Shown: piece by piece, positions 48,954 to 56,712 of the stretch
Numbering within the stretch: the stretch's first letter is position 1
Layout of the letters: every line of letters starts with the position of its first letter
Assembly (NCBI RefSeq): GCF_016427505.1
Contig: NZ_JAELXS010000001.1
Coordinates: 1-64,000, forward strand
DNA length: 64,000 nt
Direction of reading: 5' to 3'
Origin: Sphingomonas mollis
GTDB taxonomy: Bacteria; Pseudomonadota; Alphaproteobacteria; Sphingomonadales; Sphingomonadaceae
Translations under genes and position numbers: made by a program
The notes under the pieces: generated by a model
Seen by the model: the letters and a program-made list of their open reading frames with translations, nothing else
What the model was told of the DNA's origin: nothing
The model's database searches: none

Positions 48954-50272
48954 AGCCGATATTCGCCTTATCCCTGCCGCTGTTGCTGGTGGCGCCTGCC
49001 CTGTCCGCCGTCGATGCCCGTCAGGCGCAGCGGCAGGTTCCGCGCCAGCCGGCCCCGGCCGCCCCGGCTGCGAACACGGCAACGCCGCTGCCCGCGACGC
49101 AGGCGATGTTCGCCAGCTATGTCCGTGACGGCAAGCTGACGGGGATCGTCGGGGCGTTCGGCGCGGGCAATCTGCCGCCGGTGTTCGTACAGGCGGGGCG
49201 GATCGCGGCGGAGCCGACCGCGCTGGCCGCCGGCCCCGATGCGCTGTGGCGCGTCTATTCGATGACCAAGCCGATCACCGGCATGGCGGCGATGCTGTTG
49301 ATCGAGGAAGGCAGGATCGGGCTGGATGATCCGGTGTCGAAATACATCCCGTCTTTCGCGAAGATGCGGGTCCTGACCAGCCCGGATACCAGCCTTGATT
49401 CGGTGCCGGCGACGAAGCCGATCACGATCCGCAACCTGCTGACCCATACAGCCGGCCTGAGTTATTCGATCGTCGCCAAAGGGCCGTTGCTGAAGGAGTA
49501 TGAGCGGCTGGGCCTGTTGCCGCTGGCGATCAATCCCGCCGCCGAGGTGAAGATGAAGCAAGTGCGGCCGAAGACGCTGGCCGAATTCGCCGACCGGGTC
49601 GCGACGGTGCCGCTGATCGCGGAGCCGGGGACGAAGTGGAGTTATTCGATCGGGCTGGACGTGCTGGGCCGGGTGATCGAGGTGGCGAGCGGCATGCCGT
49701 TCGACCGCTTCCTCCAGACGCGGTTCTTCACGCCGCTGGGCATGACTTCGACGTTTTTCGCGGTGCCGGCGGCGCAGGCGCAGCGGCTGGCGACGAACTA
49801 TACCTTCGTCGGCGATACGCGCGTGCCGCTCGATCCCGGTGCGACGTCGATCTTCCTGCAACAGCCGAGCTTTCCCTATGGTGGCGCCGGGCTGGTGTCG
49901 TCGGCGCGCGATTACGACCGGTTCCTCGCGATGCTGGCCAATGGCGGGACGGTCGATGGCGTGCGGGTGATGAAGGAGGATACGGTGCGGCGGGGTATGT
50001 CGAACCTGTTGCCGGCCGGCGTCTTCTTCGACAGCGACGGCACGAAGCAGGGATATGGCGCGGGCGGCTTTTCCAATATCGTCGACCAGCCGGGGCGGTT
50101 GCCCAAGGGTTCCTATGGCTGGGGCGGGGCGGCGGGGACGCTGGCGTGGATCGATCCGGTGCGACATGCGCGGGCGACGATCATGGTCAATTACTTCCCC
50201 GCCGATCGCTATCCGCTGGCGACCGATGTCGGCGCGGCGTTGCTGAAGGATCGGGCACGGCTGGGGCTGTGA
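48950..50272 (+). CDS. Serine hydrolase, beta-lactamase/esterase family (S12)
   Basis: Exported 440-residue protein with a signal peptide (about 1-23) and a Pro/Ala-rich linker. The class C-like fold has the nucleophile motif SMTK, which gives S-x-x-K. YSYS stands for the Y-x-N region, with Ser where Asn is common, and HTAGLSYS and WGGAAGT take the third-motif place. Such proteins are usually esterases or D-peptidases rather than true beta-lactamases. It overlaps mutY by ATGA and nudC by GTGA, so three unrelated functions are joined in one tightly packed unit. A GGAG site precedes the ATG. Confidence 0.87.
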   Translation: MKPIFALSLPLLLVAPALSAVDARQAQRQVPRQPAPAAPAANTATPLPATQAMFASYVRDGKLTGIVGAFGAGNLPPVFVQAGRIAAEPTALAAGPDALWRVYSMTKPITGMAAMLLIEEGRIGLDDPVSKYIPSFAKMRVLTSPDTSLDSVPATKPITIRNLLTHTAGLSYSIVAKGPLLKEYERLGLLPLAINPAAEVKMKQVRPKTLAEFADRVATVPLIAEPGTKWSYSIGLDVLGRVIEVASGMPFDRFLQTRFFTPLGMTSTFFAVPAAQAQRLATNYTFVGDTRVPLDPGATSIFLQQPSFPYGGAGLVSSARDYDRFLAMLANGGTVDGVRVMKEDTVRRGMSNLLPAGVFFDSDGTKQGYGAGGFSNIVDQPGRLPKGSYGWGGAAGTLAWIDPVRHARATIMVNYFPADRYPLATDVGAALLKDRARLGL

Positions 50273-51153
50273 CGGGCGTTTCAGGGATCGGCTTCATCGG
50301 CGGGGCGCTCGATCGTGCGGATGCGCTGCGTCATGACACGGGCGCGCTGGCGGCGGCGCTGGCCGATCCGGCGGCGCGGCTGTTGGTGCTGGACGGATTG
50401 TTGCCTGTGGCGGACGACGGGTTGCTCGGCTGGACGGCGCTGGCCGATCTGCCGGCGGGGGCGCAGCCGATCCTGCTGGGGCTGGACGATGGCGGGCGTC
50501 CGCATTTCACCGCGCTGACGGCGGGGATGCGGGTCGACAACGCGCCGGCGATGCGGTCGCCGGCGTTGATGGCGCTGCTCGCCTCGCTCAGGGCCGGGGA
50601 GGCGGCGACCTATGCCGCGGCGCGCAGCGTGATCGACTGGCATGTGCGGCATGGCTTCTGCGCCAATTGCGGCACGGCGACCGCGATGTTCCGTGCCGGC
50701 TGGGGGCGGCGATGCGACGCCTGCGGGACGGAGCATTTCCCGCGCGTCGATCCGGTGGTCATCATGATCGCCGAGCATGACGGCCGCGCGCTGCTGGGCC
50801 GGGGGAAGAACTGGCCGGCGGGGCGATATTCGGCGCTGGCCGGGTTTCTGGAACCCGGCGAATCGATCGAGGAAGCGGTGGCGCGCGAGGTGGCGGAGGA
50901 GGCCGGCGTGGTCGTCACCGACGTGCGCTATGTCGCCAGCCAGCCCTGGCCGTTCCCGTCGTCGCTGATGATCGCGTGCATCGGCCGCGCGGCGTCGGAT
51001 GTGCTGACGATCGACCGCAACGAGCTGGAGGATGCGATCTGGGTGTCGCGGGCCGATGTGCGTGCGGTGCTGGCGGGCGAGGCGGGGCCGTTTATCGCGC
51101 CGCCACCCTATGCCATCGCGTACAACCTGCTGACGGCGTGGGCGGCGGAGTGA
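50269..51153 (+). CDS. nudC: NAD(+)/NADH diphosphatase
   Basis: Nudix hydrolase of 294 residues that cleaves NAD(H) and can decap NAD-capped RNA in E. coli. The zinc ribbon is C131, C134, C149 and C152. The Nudix box spans 192-214 (GFLEPGESIEEAVAREVAEE and following). The NudC-specific SQPWPFP is at 224-230. The GTG start shares four bases with the hydrolase stop. The frame stays open further upstream but that part overlaps the hydrolase in another frame. Confidence 0.95.
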   Translation: MTGVSGIGFIGGALDRADALRHDTGALAAALADPAARLLVLDGLLPVADDGLLGWTALADLPAGAQPILLGLDDGGRPHFTALTAGMRVDNAPAMRSPALMALLASLRAGEAATYAAARSVIDWHVRHGFCANCGTATAMFRAGWGRRCDACGTEHFPRVDPVVIMIAEHDGRALLGRGKNWPAGRYSALAGFLEPGESIEEAVAREVAEEAGVVVTDVRYVASQPWPFPSSLMIACIGRAASDVLTIDRNELEDAIWVSRADVRAVLAGEAGPFIAPPPYAIAYNLLTAWAAE

Positions 51154-51157
51154 TGCC

Positions 51158-52048
51158 TTAACCGCGCGCCCGCGCCTGTGGATAGGTGCCGAGCACGCGC
51201 ATCCATTTGGAATGGAACCCCAGTTCCTCCAGCGCGCGATCGAAACCGGTCTCGCCGGGCCGTCCCTCGACATCGGCATAGAATTCGGTCGCCGCGAAGC
51301 TGCCGCCGCGTTGATAGCTTTCCAGCTTGAACATCTGCACGCCGTTGGTGGCGAGGCCGCCCAGCGCCTTGTACAGCGCGGCGGGGACGTTGCGCACCTC
51401 GAAGATGATCGTCGTCATCCACGGCCCGTCGCCCACCGCCGGCCGGCTGCCGCGCGCCAGCGTGACGAAGCGGGTGGTGTTGTGATCGGCATCGGCGATG
51501 TCGGTGGCGATCAGGTCCAGCCCGTACAGCCGGGCGGCCCCGGGCGGGGCGAGCGCGGCGACGCTGGGGTCGCCCATCTCCGCCACCATCGCGGCGGCGC
51601 CGGCGGTGTCGGGATAGGCGACGGGGGCGATGCCGTGCGCGCGCAGCCAATGGCGGCACTGGCCCAGCGCCTGCGGATGGCTCATCGCCTGGCGGATGCC
51701 GGCCATCGGTCCGCTGCCCATCAATGCGTGGCGGATCGGCAGGAAATGTTCGCCGGTGATCGCCAGCCCCGATTCGGGCAGCAGGAAATGCATGTCGGCG
51801 ACGCGGCCGTGCAGCGAATTCTCGATCGGGATGACCGCGCAATCCGCGCGCCCGTCCTTCACCGCGTCCAGCGCGTCGGCGAAGTCGAAACAGGGCAGCG
51901 GCAGGCCGTCGGGGAATGCTTCGCGCGCGGCGACATGGCTGTTGGCGCCGGGCGCGCCCTGAAACGCGACAGCGCGTTCCGGCCGGGCGGCGGCGGCGGC
52001 GGTCATGGAGTCGACCAGTTTCAGCGCGGGGGCGGCAAAGCTCTGCAT
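51158..52048 (-). CDS. pheA: Prephenate dehydratase
   Basis: Monofunctional phenylalanine-pathway enzyme of 296 residues converting prephenate to phenylpyruvate. The catalytic domain has VAFQGAPGANSHVAA, CAVIPIENSLHGRV and the TTR motif in DADHNTTRFVTLA. A C-terminal ACT domain for Phe feedback begins near TTIIFEVRNVPAALYKAL. The usual LESRP motif is ESYQR here, a variant often found in this group of bacteria. The start at 52048 (MQSFAAPALK) is preferred. It converges with nudC, with only four bases between stops. Confidence 0.94.
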   Translation of the reverse strand: MQSFAAPALKLVDSMTAAAAARPERAVAFQGAPGANSHVAAREAFPDGLPLPCFDFADALDAVKDGRADCAVIPIENSLHGRVADMHFLLPESGLAITGEHFLPIRHALMGSGPMAGIRQAMSHPQALGQCRHWLRAHGIAPVAYPDTAGAAAMVAEMGDPSVAALAPPGAARLYGLDLIATDIADADHNTTRFVTLARGSRPAVGDGPWMTTIIFEVRNVPAALYKALGGLATNGVQMFKLESYQRGGSFAATEFYADVEGRPGETGFDRALEELGFHSKWMRVLGTYPQARARG

Positions 52049-52142
52049 GGCGGCGCGCGGTAACAGACGGCGGCCCGCGATCAAGCGCGGCTTGCGGTGT
52101 GCGCCAGCGTTTCCTAAGGATCGAACAAAGTTTTAGGGGCGA

Positions 52143-52847
52143 ATGATGGACCTGAAGACCAACACGATTGCCGGATGGGCGCTGGGCGCGGGCATGATCG
52201 CGCTCGGGTCGGCGATCGTCGGCGGCATGATCTTCGAGGGCCATCGCCCCGAAAAGATGGGCTACGCGATCGAGGGCGTCGAGGAAGCGGGCGCCGGCGG
52301 CGCCGGTCCTGAGGTCGCGATCGCCTCGCTCCTGCCCACCGCCGACCCGGCGAAGGGCGCCGAGGTCTTCAAGAAATGCGCCGCCTGTCACACCGTGGCG
52401 CAGGGCGGGGCGAACGGCATCGGGCCGAACCTGTACGCGACGCTGGGCGAAGGTATCGCGCAGGGCAAGGGCGGCTTCGCCTTCTCCGACGCGCTGAAGG
52501 CGGTCGGCGGCAAATGGACGTTCGACACGATGAACGCGTGGCTTACGTCTCCGCGCAAGTTTGCCAACGGGACGAAGATGACCTTCGCCGGCCTGTCGAA
52601 CCCGGAGGACCGTGCGAACGTGATCGCCTATCTGAACAGCCAGGGATCGAACCTGCCGTTGCCAGCCGCCCCCGCGGCCGGTGCGGCGCCGGCGGCCGAG
52701 GAAGCCGGCGGCAACGTGGCCGCGGCGAGCAATACGGTTGAGGCGGATACGCGCGGCGAAACGGGCGACATCGCCAATACGGGCACCCCCGCCACCGGCG
52801 CGCCGTCGGTCGATCCGGAAGCGGCGCGCAAGGGTGCGCGGCAATAG
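52143..52847 (+). CDS. Membrane-anchored cytochrome c (c552/CycM type)
   Basis: Electron carrier of 234 residues. An uncleaved N-terminal helix (about 10-31, GWALGAGMIALGSAIVGGMI) anchors a cytochrome c domain with heme motif C79-A-A-C82-H83 and probable axial M146 (GTKMTFAGL). A Pro/Ala-rich acidic tail of ~60 residues follows. Such proteins carry electrons between bc1 and oxidases. ATGs at 52143 and 52146 are adjacent. It is divergent from pheA with 94 bases between. Confidence 0.93.
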   Translation: MMDLKTNTIAGWALGAGMIALGSAIVGGMIFEGHRPEKMGYAIEGVEEAGAGGAGPEVAIASLLPTADPAKGAEVFKKCAACHTVAQGGANGIGPNLYATLGEGIAQGKGGFAFSDALKAVGGKWTFDTMNAWLTSPRKFANGTKMTFAGLSNPEDRANVIAYLNSQGSNLPLPAAPAAGAAPAAEEAGGNVAAASNTVEADTRGETGDIANTGTPATGAPSVDPEAARKGARQ

Positions 52848-52868
52848 GGGGATGGGTGGCGCCTGCTG

Positions 52869-52960
52869 TTCCCCGGCGGAGGTCGGGGTCCGGTTGGGTG
52901 AACGCCTGTTATGGATTCGCCACGGCCTTTCCATCTGGGCCCCGGCCTTCGCCGGGGAAC
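52869..52960. repeat. Palindromic intergenic repeat, type B copy 3
   Basis: Left arm CCCCGGCGGAGGTCGGGGTC, right arm GGGCCCCGGCCTTCGCCGGG. It is the first of three palindromes filling the 435-base gap after the cytochrome c gene. No gene is seen in that gap. Confidence 0.85.
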
Positions 52961-53023
52961 AGGGTTTGGGCGATCTGTATTCTCTATCAGGCAACGTCCG
53001 TTCCGAACCGGCCAACAACTACT

Positions 53024-53107
53024 CCTGTGTTCCTGCGAAGGCAGGAATCCAGAGTCACGAACCATATCGCTTCTGACTCTGGGCTTCTGCCTTCGCACGA
53101 GCACGGC
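53024..53107. repeat. Palindromic intergenic repeat, type D
   Basis: Left arm TTCCTGCGAAGGCAGGAATC with CAGAGTCA beyond it, right arm TGACTCTGGGCTTCTGCCTT with CGCACGAGCACGG after it. The inner TGACTCTG/CAGAGTCA pairing is perfect. It is the only copy of this type recognised in the window. Confidence 0.75.
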
Positions 53108-53134
53108 GCGCGTGATGGCGGGTATAAACCCGTC

Positions 53135-53212
53135 CGTCATTGCGAGCGAAGCGAAGCAATCCAGAGCTTAGCGCGTGACGCCCTGGGTTGCTTCGCTTCG
53201 CTCGCAATGACG
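53135..53212. repeat. Palindromic intergenic repeat, type A copy 6
   Basis: Arms CGTCATTGCGAGCGAAGCGA and TTCGCTTCGCTCGCAATGAC around the usual CCAG...CTGG core. It lies 70 bases before the stop of the LOG gene, which is read toward it. Confidence 0.88.
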
Positions 53213-53282
53213 GATCAAGCCAAAGACATCATACTCCAAATCCGCCCTAACGGGATCAACGCACCCGAAGCACGAGGAGGCT

Positions 53283-54176
53283 TCAAACCCCCTCGGCATC
53301 CTTCTTCGCCTGTTCCTCATAGAAGTGCCGCACCACGTCCCACGCTTCCTCGGCGGTTTCGACATAGGTGAAGATGCCCAGATCGCGTTCGGACACCACG
53401 CCTTCCTCGACCAGCGCGTCGAAATCGATGACGCGTTCCCAGAATTCGCGGCCGAACAACAGCACCGGGATCGGCTTGATCTTGCCGGTCTGGATCAGCG
53501 TCAGCAGTTCGAACAACTCGTCGAACGTGCCGAAGCCGCCCGGAAACGCCGCCAGCGCGCGGGCGTGGAGCAGGAAGTGCATCTTGCGCAGCGCGAAATA
53601 ATGGAACTGCAGCGACAGCGACGGCGTGACATAGGGGTTCGGTGCCTGCTCATGCGGCAGGACGATGTTCAGGCCGATCGATTCGGCGCCGACATCGGAC
53701 GCGCCGCGATTGGCGGCCTCCATGATTGACGGACCGCCGCCCGAACACACAACGAAGTGACGCTGCCCGGCCTCGTCACGTGGCAGGCGGCTGGTGATGC
53801 GGGCAAGTTTGCGCGCGACCTCGTAATATTTGCTCTTGGCGACGAGGCGCTCGGCGATCTTGCGCGACTTCTCGTCGCTGGCCATCTCCAGCAGCGCATG
53901 CGCCTTTTCCGGCTCCGGGATACGCGCCGAGCCATAGAAGACGAAGGTCGAGGCGATTTTTGCTTCGTCGAGCAGCAATTGCGCCTTCAGCAATTCGAGC
54001 TGGAACCGCACCGGGCGAAGATCCTCGCGCAACAGGAAATCCATATCCTGGAATGCGAGTTTATAGGCGGGATGCTCGGTCTGCGGCGTCGATACGACGG
54101 TCTTGGCGCTGGCGGCGTCTTCGCTGGCGGGGGGGAATACGCGGTTCGGTGCTCGTGGATCGGTCATCCAAGGCAT
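53283..54176 (-). CDS. LOG-family protein (TIGR00730)
   Basis: A 297-residue Rossmann-like protein of the lysine-decarboxylase-like/LOG family. The nucleotide-binding motifs are CSGGGPSIMEAANRGA and FPGGFGTFDELFE. LOG members hydrolyse nucleotide 5'-monophosphates to release bases such as cytokinins; others are of unknown function. The N-terminal ~80 residues before the core (VFYGSARIPEPEKA) are longer than in small LOG proteins. ATGs at 54176 and 54167 are alternatives. Confidence 0.88.
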   Translation of the reverse strand: MPWMTDPRAPNRVFPPASEDAASAKTVVSTPQTEHPAYKLAFQDMDFLLREDLRPVRFQLELLKAQLLLDEAKIASTFVFYGSARIPEPEKAHALLEMASDEKSRKIAERLVAKSKYYEVARKLARITSRLPRDEAGQRHFVVCSGGGPSIMEAANRGASDVGAESIGLNIVLPHEQAPNPYVTPSLSLQFHYFALRKMHFLLHARALAAFPGGFGTFDELFELLTLIQTGKIKPIPVLLFGREFWERVIDFDALVEEGVVSERDLGIFTYVETAEEAWDVVRHFYEEQAKKDAEGV

Positions 54177-54198
54177 CTAGGCGAAAGTTCGGTGGCCC

Positions 54199-54837
54199 TC
54201 AACGGCAGAAGCGGGCACCGTCATCCTCCAGATGCAGGTGGTCGCGGTGGGCGGCGTTGTAATCGGGCGATAATACCGTGCCGAACCGGCGACAGGCGGA
54301 TGCGCGGATCGTGCGCAGGAAATTGCGCGTCGGCTCGTCCGGCGCGTTCCAGTCGCGCAAGATGGTGATGCGGCGACCGTCCTTCAGCGTCAGGCCGCCG
54401 ACATCGACCGCATTGGCCAGCGCATGGCCCGACCGGCGACCGGCGTTGCGCGGCGATCCGACGACGTTGCGGCAGGCATAGGTGCCGAACCCCTCGACCT
54501 TCGCCAGTTCGGAGCCCAGCATCTGATACGCGCCGGGCGCGACCGCGTTGCGCACCCACCCGGCGAACGCCCGCGCCGTGCCGCACCGCATGGCGGTGAC
54601 GCCGGTAACGGGCACGCCGATATCGAGCAACTGCACCGCCCCCAGCACCGCGCAACCGCCGCCATAATCCTTGTCGGGCAGTACGCGGAAATCGACGCCC
54701 TCGCGTCGCAGGTCGGCATGGCATTGCGCGGTCTGGCGGGCGGAGGGGGCGGTGGAGGCGGGCGGTGCGCCGGGGCGTTCGGTGCGGCCGCAGGCGGTGA
54801 GGGCGACGGCGAGAAGCAGGATGGCGAGACGGTGCAT
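54199..54837 (-). CDS. Extensin-like domain lipoprotein
   Basis: A predicted lipoprotein of 212 residues with lipobox VALTAC (C16). The core matches the extensin-like C-terminal domain (PF06904): SGHALANAVDVGGL and HRDHLHLEDD. These give His and Asp residues laid out as in zinc D,D-peptidases of the VanX/LAS type, so action on cell-wall peptide is plausible but unproven. Cysteines in QCHADL, AMRCG, YACRN and SACRRF may form disulfides. The ATG at 54837 is chosen from several in-frame ATGs because it gives a compact signal peptide. Confidence 0.83.
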   Translation of the reverse strand: MHRLAILLLAVALTACGRTERPGAPPASTAPSARQTAQCHADLRREGVDFRVLPDKDYGGGCAVLGAVQLLDIGVPVTGVTAMRCGTARAFAGWVRNAVAPGAYQMLGSELAKVEGFGTYACRNVVGSPRNAGRRSGHALANAVDVGGLTLKDGRRITILRDWNAPDEPTRNFLRTIRASACRRFGTVLSPDYNAAHRDHLHLEDDGARFCR

Positions 54838-54970
54838 CGCCGCCATCATCCCGTTCATGGCTGGTGCTGTCAGCCTTTATGCGATGGGGCGTTGGTCGTG
54901 GTTATGGTTTGGAGGCGGATCGGCACGTTTTGGGAAAGTGGTTCACGCGAAGGCGCGAAGAAGTTTTGTT

Positions 54971-55206
54971 TTCGCGCGGAGGCGCGGAGGACGCGGAGGA
55001 AGTTCCGCCGGATCGTTATCGGATCAATCATCGCTCTCTCCTCCTCCCCGGCGAAGGCCGGGGTCCAATTGGGTTACAGCTGGTGATTATAACTACGGCT
55101 ATCCCAACTGGACCCTGGCCTCCGCCGGGGAGGCGAAAAGGGCGATGATCGGTTCCAATAGCAGTTTGGCGGAACTTCCTCCGCGTCCTCCGCGCCTCTG
55201 CGCGAA
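54971..55206. repeat. Large near-palindrome (type C arms) enclosing a type B element
   Basis: The outer arms are 39 bases each, 54971-55009 and 55168-55206, complementary with a single mismatch; their core is GCGGAGGACGCGGAGGAAG. Weaker complementarity continues inward for about 25 more bases per side. A complete type B palindrome (55045-55132) occupies the centre. There is no gene between the extensin-like lipoprotein and the serC leader. Confidence 0.85.
55045..55132. repeat. Palindromic repeat, type B copy 4, nested
   Basis: Left arm GGCGAAGGCCGGGGTCCAAT, right arm CCCAACTGGACCCTGGCCTC. It lies inside the larger near-palindrome at 54971-55206. Confidence 0.85.
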
Positions 55207-55282
55207 CCAACCTTACTCTTCGCTCCTTGCAAATTCACCTGAACGGAAAAAGGGCCGCGATGGCCGAACTCTCCCTTGACCC

Positions 55283-55358
55283 GTCAGCATACATCGCTAG
55301 GGCCGTCGGCGGGCCACGCGGTCCCAACGCCGCGCGCGCTCTCTGTGAGGAGAGATAC
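55283..55358 (+). ncRNA. Candidate serC leader RNA with Shine-Dalgarno-sequestering hairpin
   Basis: Upstream of serC, GGGCC can pair with GGTCC and GCGG with CCGC. Next to the start, CTCTC (55339-55343) pairs with GAGAG (55350-55354), burying the GAGGAGAG ribosome site of serC. A conserved serC RNA motif is known upstream of serC in alphaproteobacteria, and this position and layout fit. I did not test it against the Rfam model, so membership is an inference. Confidence 0.5.
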
Positions 55359-55359
55359 A

Positions 55360-56526
55360 TTGACGGATACTGTTACCGCACCCGACGTTCGGGGTGTGAC
55401 CAAGCCCGCTACCAAGCCGGCCCGACCCTTTTTCAGCTCTGGTCCCTGCGCCAAGCCTCCGGGCTGGGATGCCGCCGCGCTGGCGACCGCCAGCCTTGGC
55501 CGGTCGCATCGCTCGAAGATCGGTAAACAGCGCCTGCAATATTGCATCGACCTGATGCGCGAGGTCCTGAAGCTCCCCGAGACGCACCGCATCGGCATCG
55601 TGCCGGGATCGGACACCGGCGCCTTCGAGATGGCGATGTGGACGATGCTGGGCGCGCGCGGCGTGACGGCGCTGGCGTGGGAGAGCTTCGGCGAGGGCTG
55701 GGTGACGGATGCCGTCAAGCAGTTGAAGATCGATCCGACCGTGATCCGCGCCGATTATGGGCAGTTGCCCGATCTGGCGGCGATCGACTGGTCGACCGAT
55801 GTTCTCTTCACATGGAACGGCACCACCAGCGGCGTGCGCGTGCCGAACGCCGATTTCATTCCGGCCGACCGCGAGGGACTGTCCTTTGCCGACGCGACGT
55901 CGGGCGTATTCGCCTATGACATCGACTGGGCGAAGATCGATGTCGCGACCTTCTCATGGCAGAAGGTGCTGGGTGGCGAGGGCGCGCATGGCGTGCTGAT
56001 CCTGGGGCCGCGCGCGGTCGAGCGGCTGGAGAATTATACGCCAGCCTGGCCGCTGCCGAAGGTGTTCCGCCTCGTGTCCAAGGGCAAACTGGCCGAGGGC
56101 GTTTTCAAGGGCGAGACGATCAATACCCCGTCGATGCTGGCGGTCGAGGATGCGATCTTCGCGCTGGAATGGGGCAAGTCGCTGGGCGCCGACGGAAAGG
56201 GGGGCGGGCTGATCGCGCGCTCCGATGCCAATGCGGCGGCGCTGGACCGGATCGTCGAGGAGCGCGACTGGCTGGGCCATCTGGCGGTCGATCCGGCGAC
56301 GCGGTCGAAAACCAGCGTGTGCCTGACGGTCGAGGGCGCGGACGAGGCGCTTATCAAGAAGATGGCGTCGCTGCTGGAAGCCGAAGGCGCGGCGTATGAC
56401 GTAGCCGGGTATCGCGATGCGCCGGCTGGTCTGCGCATCTGGTGCGGGGCGACCGTCGATACCGCGGATATCGAGGCGCTCGGTCCGTGGCTCGATTGGG
56501 CCTACGCGGTGGCCAAGGGCGCTTAA
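55360..56526 (+). CDS. serC: Phosphoserine aminotransferase
   Basis: PLP enzyme of 388 residues making 3-phosphoserine from 3-phosphohydroxypyruvate. The PLP lysine is in [15 protein letters not shown], with [16 protein letters not shown] and [18 protein letters not shown] as family segments of the alphaproteobacterial type. The start is TTG at 55360, decided by GAGGAGAG directly upstream; an in-frame ATG at 55276 lies before the leader hairpins and is unlikely. serA follows on the same strand, so the two early serine-pathway genes are together. Confidence 0.95.
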   Translation: MTDTVTAPDVRGVTKPATKPARPFFSSGPCAKPPGWDAAALATASLGRSHRSKIGKQRLQYCIDLMREVLKLPETHRIGIVPGSDTGAFEMAMWTMLGARGVTALAWESFGEGWVTDAVKQLKIDPTVIRADYGQLPDLAAIDWSTDVLFTWNGTTSGVRVPNADFIPADREGLSFADATSGVFAYDIDWAKIDVATFSWQKVLGGEGAHGVLILGPRAVERLENYTPAWPLPKVFRLVSKGKLAEGVFKGETINTPSMLAVEDAIFALEWGKSLGADGKGGGLIARSDANAAALDRIVEERDWLGHLAVDPATRSKTSVCLTVEGADEALIKKMASLLEAEGAAYDVAGYRDAPAGLRIWCGATVDTADIEALGPWLDWAYAVAKGA

Positions 56527-56529
56527 AAG

Positions 56530-56626
56530 CCCTCTCCCTCTTCAGGGGAGTTCCGGGTGAACAGCGCCCCGCGCTGTTCAGGTCATGCCGGGGGCATGAC
56601 CGACCCGGAACTGGTTGGGAGAGGGG
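56530..56626. repeat. Cloverleaf-like inverted repeat between serC and serA (type E)
   Basis: The outer stem is CCCTCTCCC with GGGAGAGGG. Inside is a perfect 10-bp stem, AGTTCCGGGT (56549-56558) with ACCCGGAACT (56603-56612). Inside that are two perfect 9-bp hairpins with 3-base loops: GAACAGCGC/GCGCTGTTC (56559-56579) and GGTCATGCC/GGCATGACC (56581-56601). The RNA or single strand would fold as a three-way junction. Confidence 0.85.
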
Positions 56627-56670
56627 CCGTGCGCTGCCTCTCCACCTTCTCCCCTTCCCCCTCTCCCCGG

Positions 56671-56694
56671 CCCTCTCCCCTGAAGGGGAGAGGG
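56671..56694. terminator. Perfect hairpin just before serA
   Basis: CCCTCTCCCC pairs perfectly with GGGGAGAGGG around a TGAA loop, 18 bases before the serA ATG. No T-run follows. It repeats the outer-stem words of the type E element and could be part of it. Attenuation or mRNA stability is possible, but termination is not shown. Confidence 0.45.
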
Positions 56695-56712
56695 AGCAGA
56701 AGGACATATTCC

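Noticed and set aside
48950..50272. True beta-lactamase resistance gene
   Set aside because: The SxxK motif is present, but the second and third motifs differ from class C enzymes and the gene sits in a housekeeping operon. An esterase or peptidase role is more likely.
52869..53212. CRISPR array
   Set aside because: The repeats in this gap are three different palindrome types without regular repeat-spacer order, and no cas genes are present.
54859..55359. Insertion sequence with terminal inverted repeats
   Set aside because: The near-palindrome has long inverted arms, but the interior is another palindrome with no transposase frame, and no target-site duplication could be recognised.
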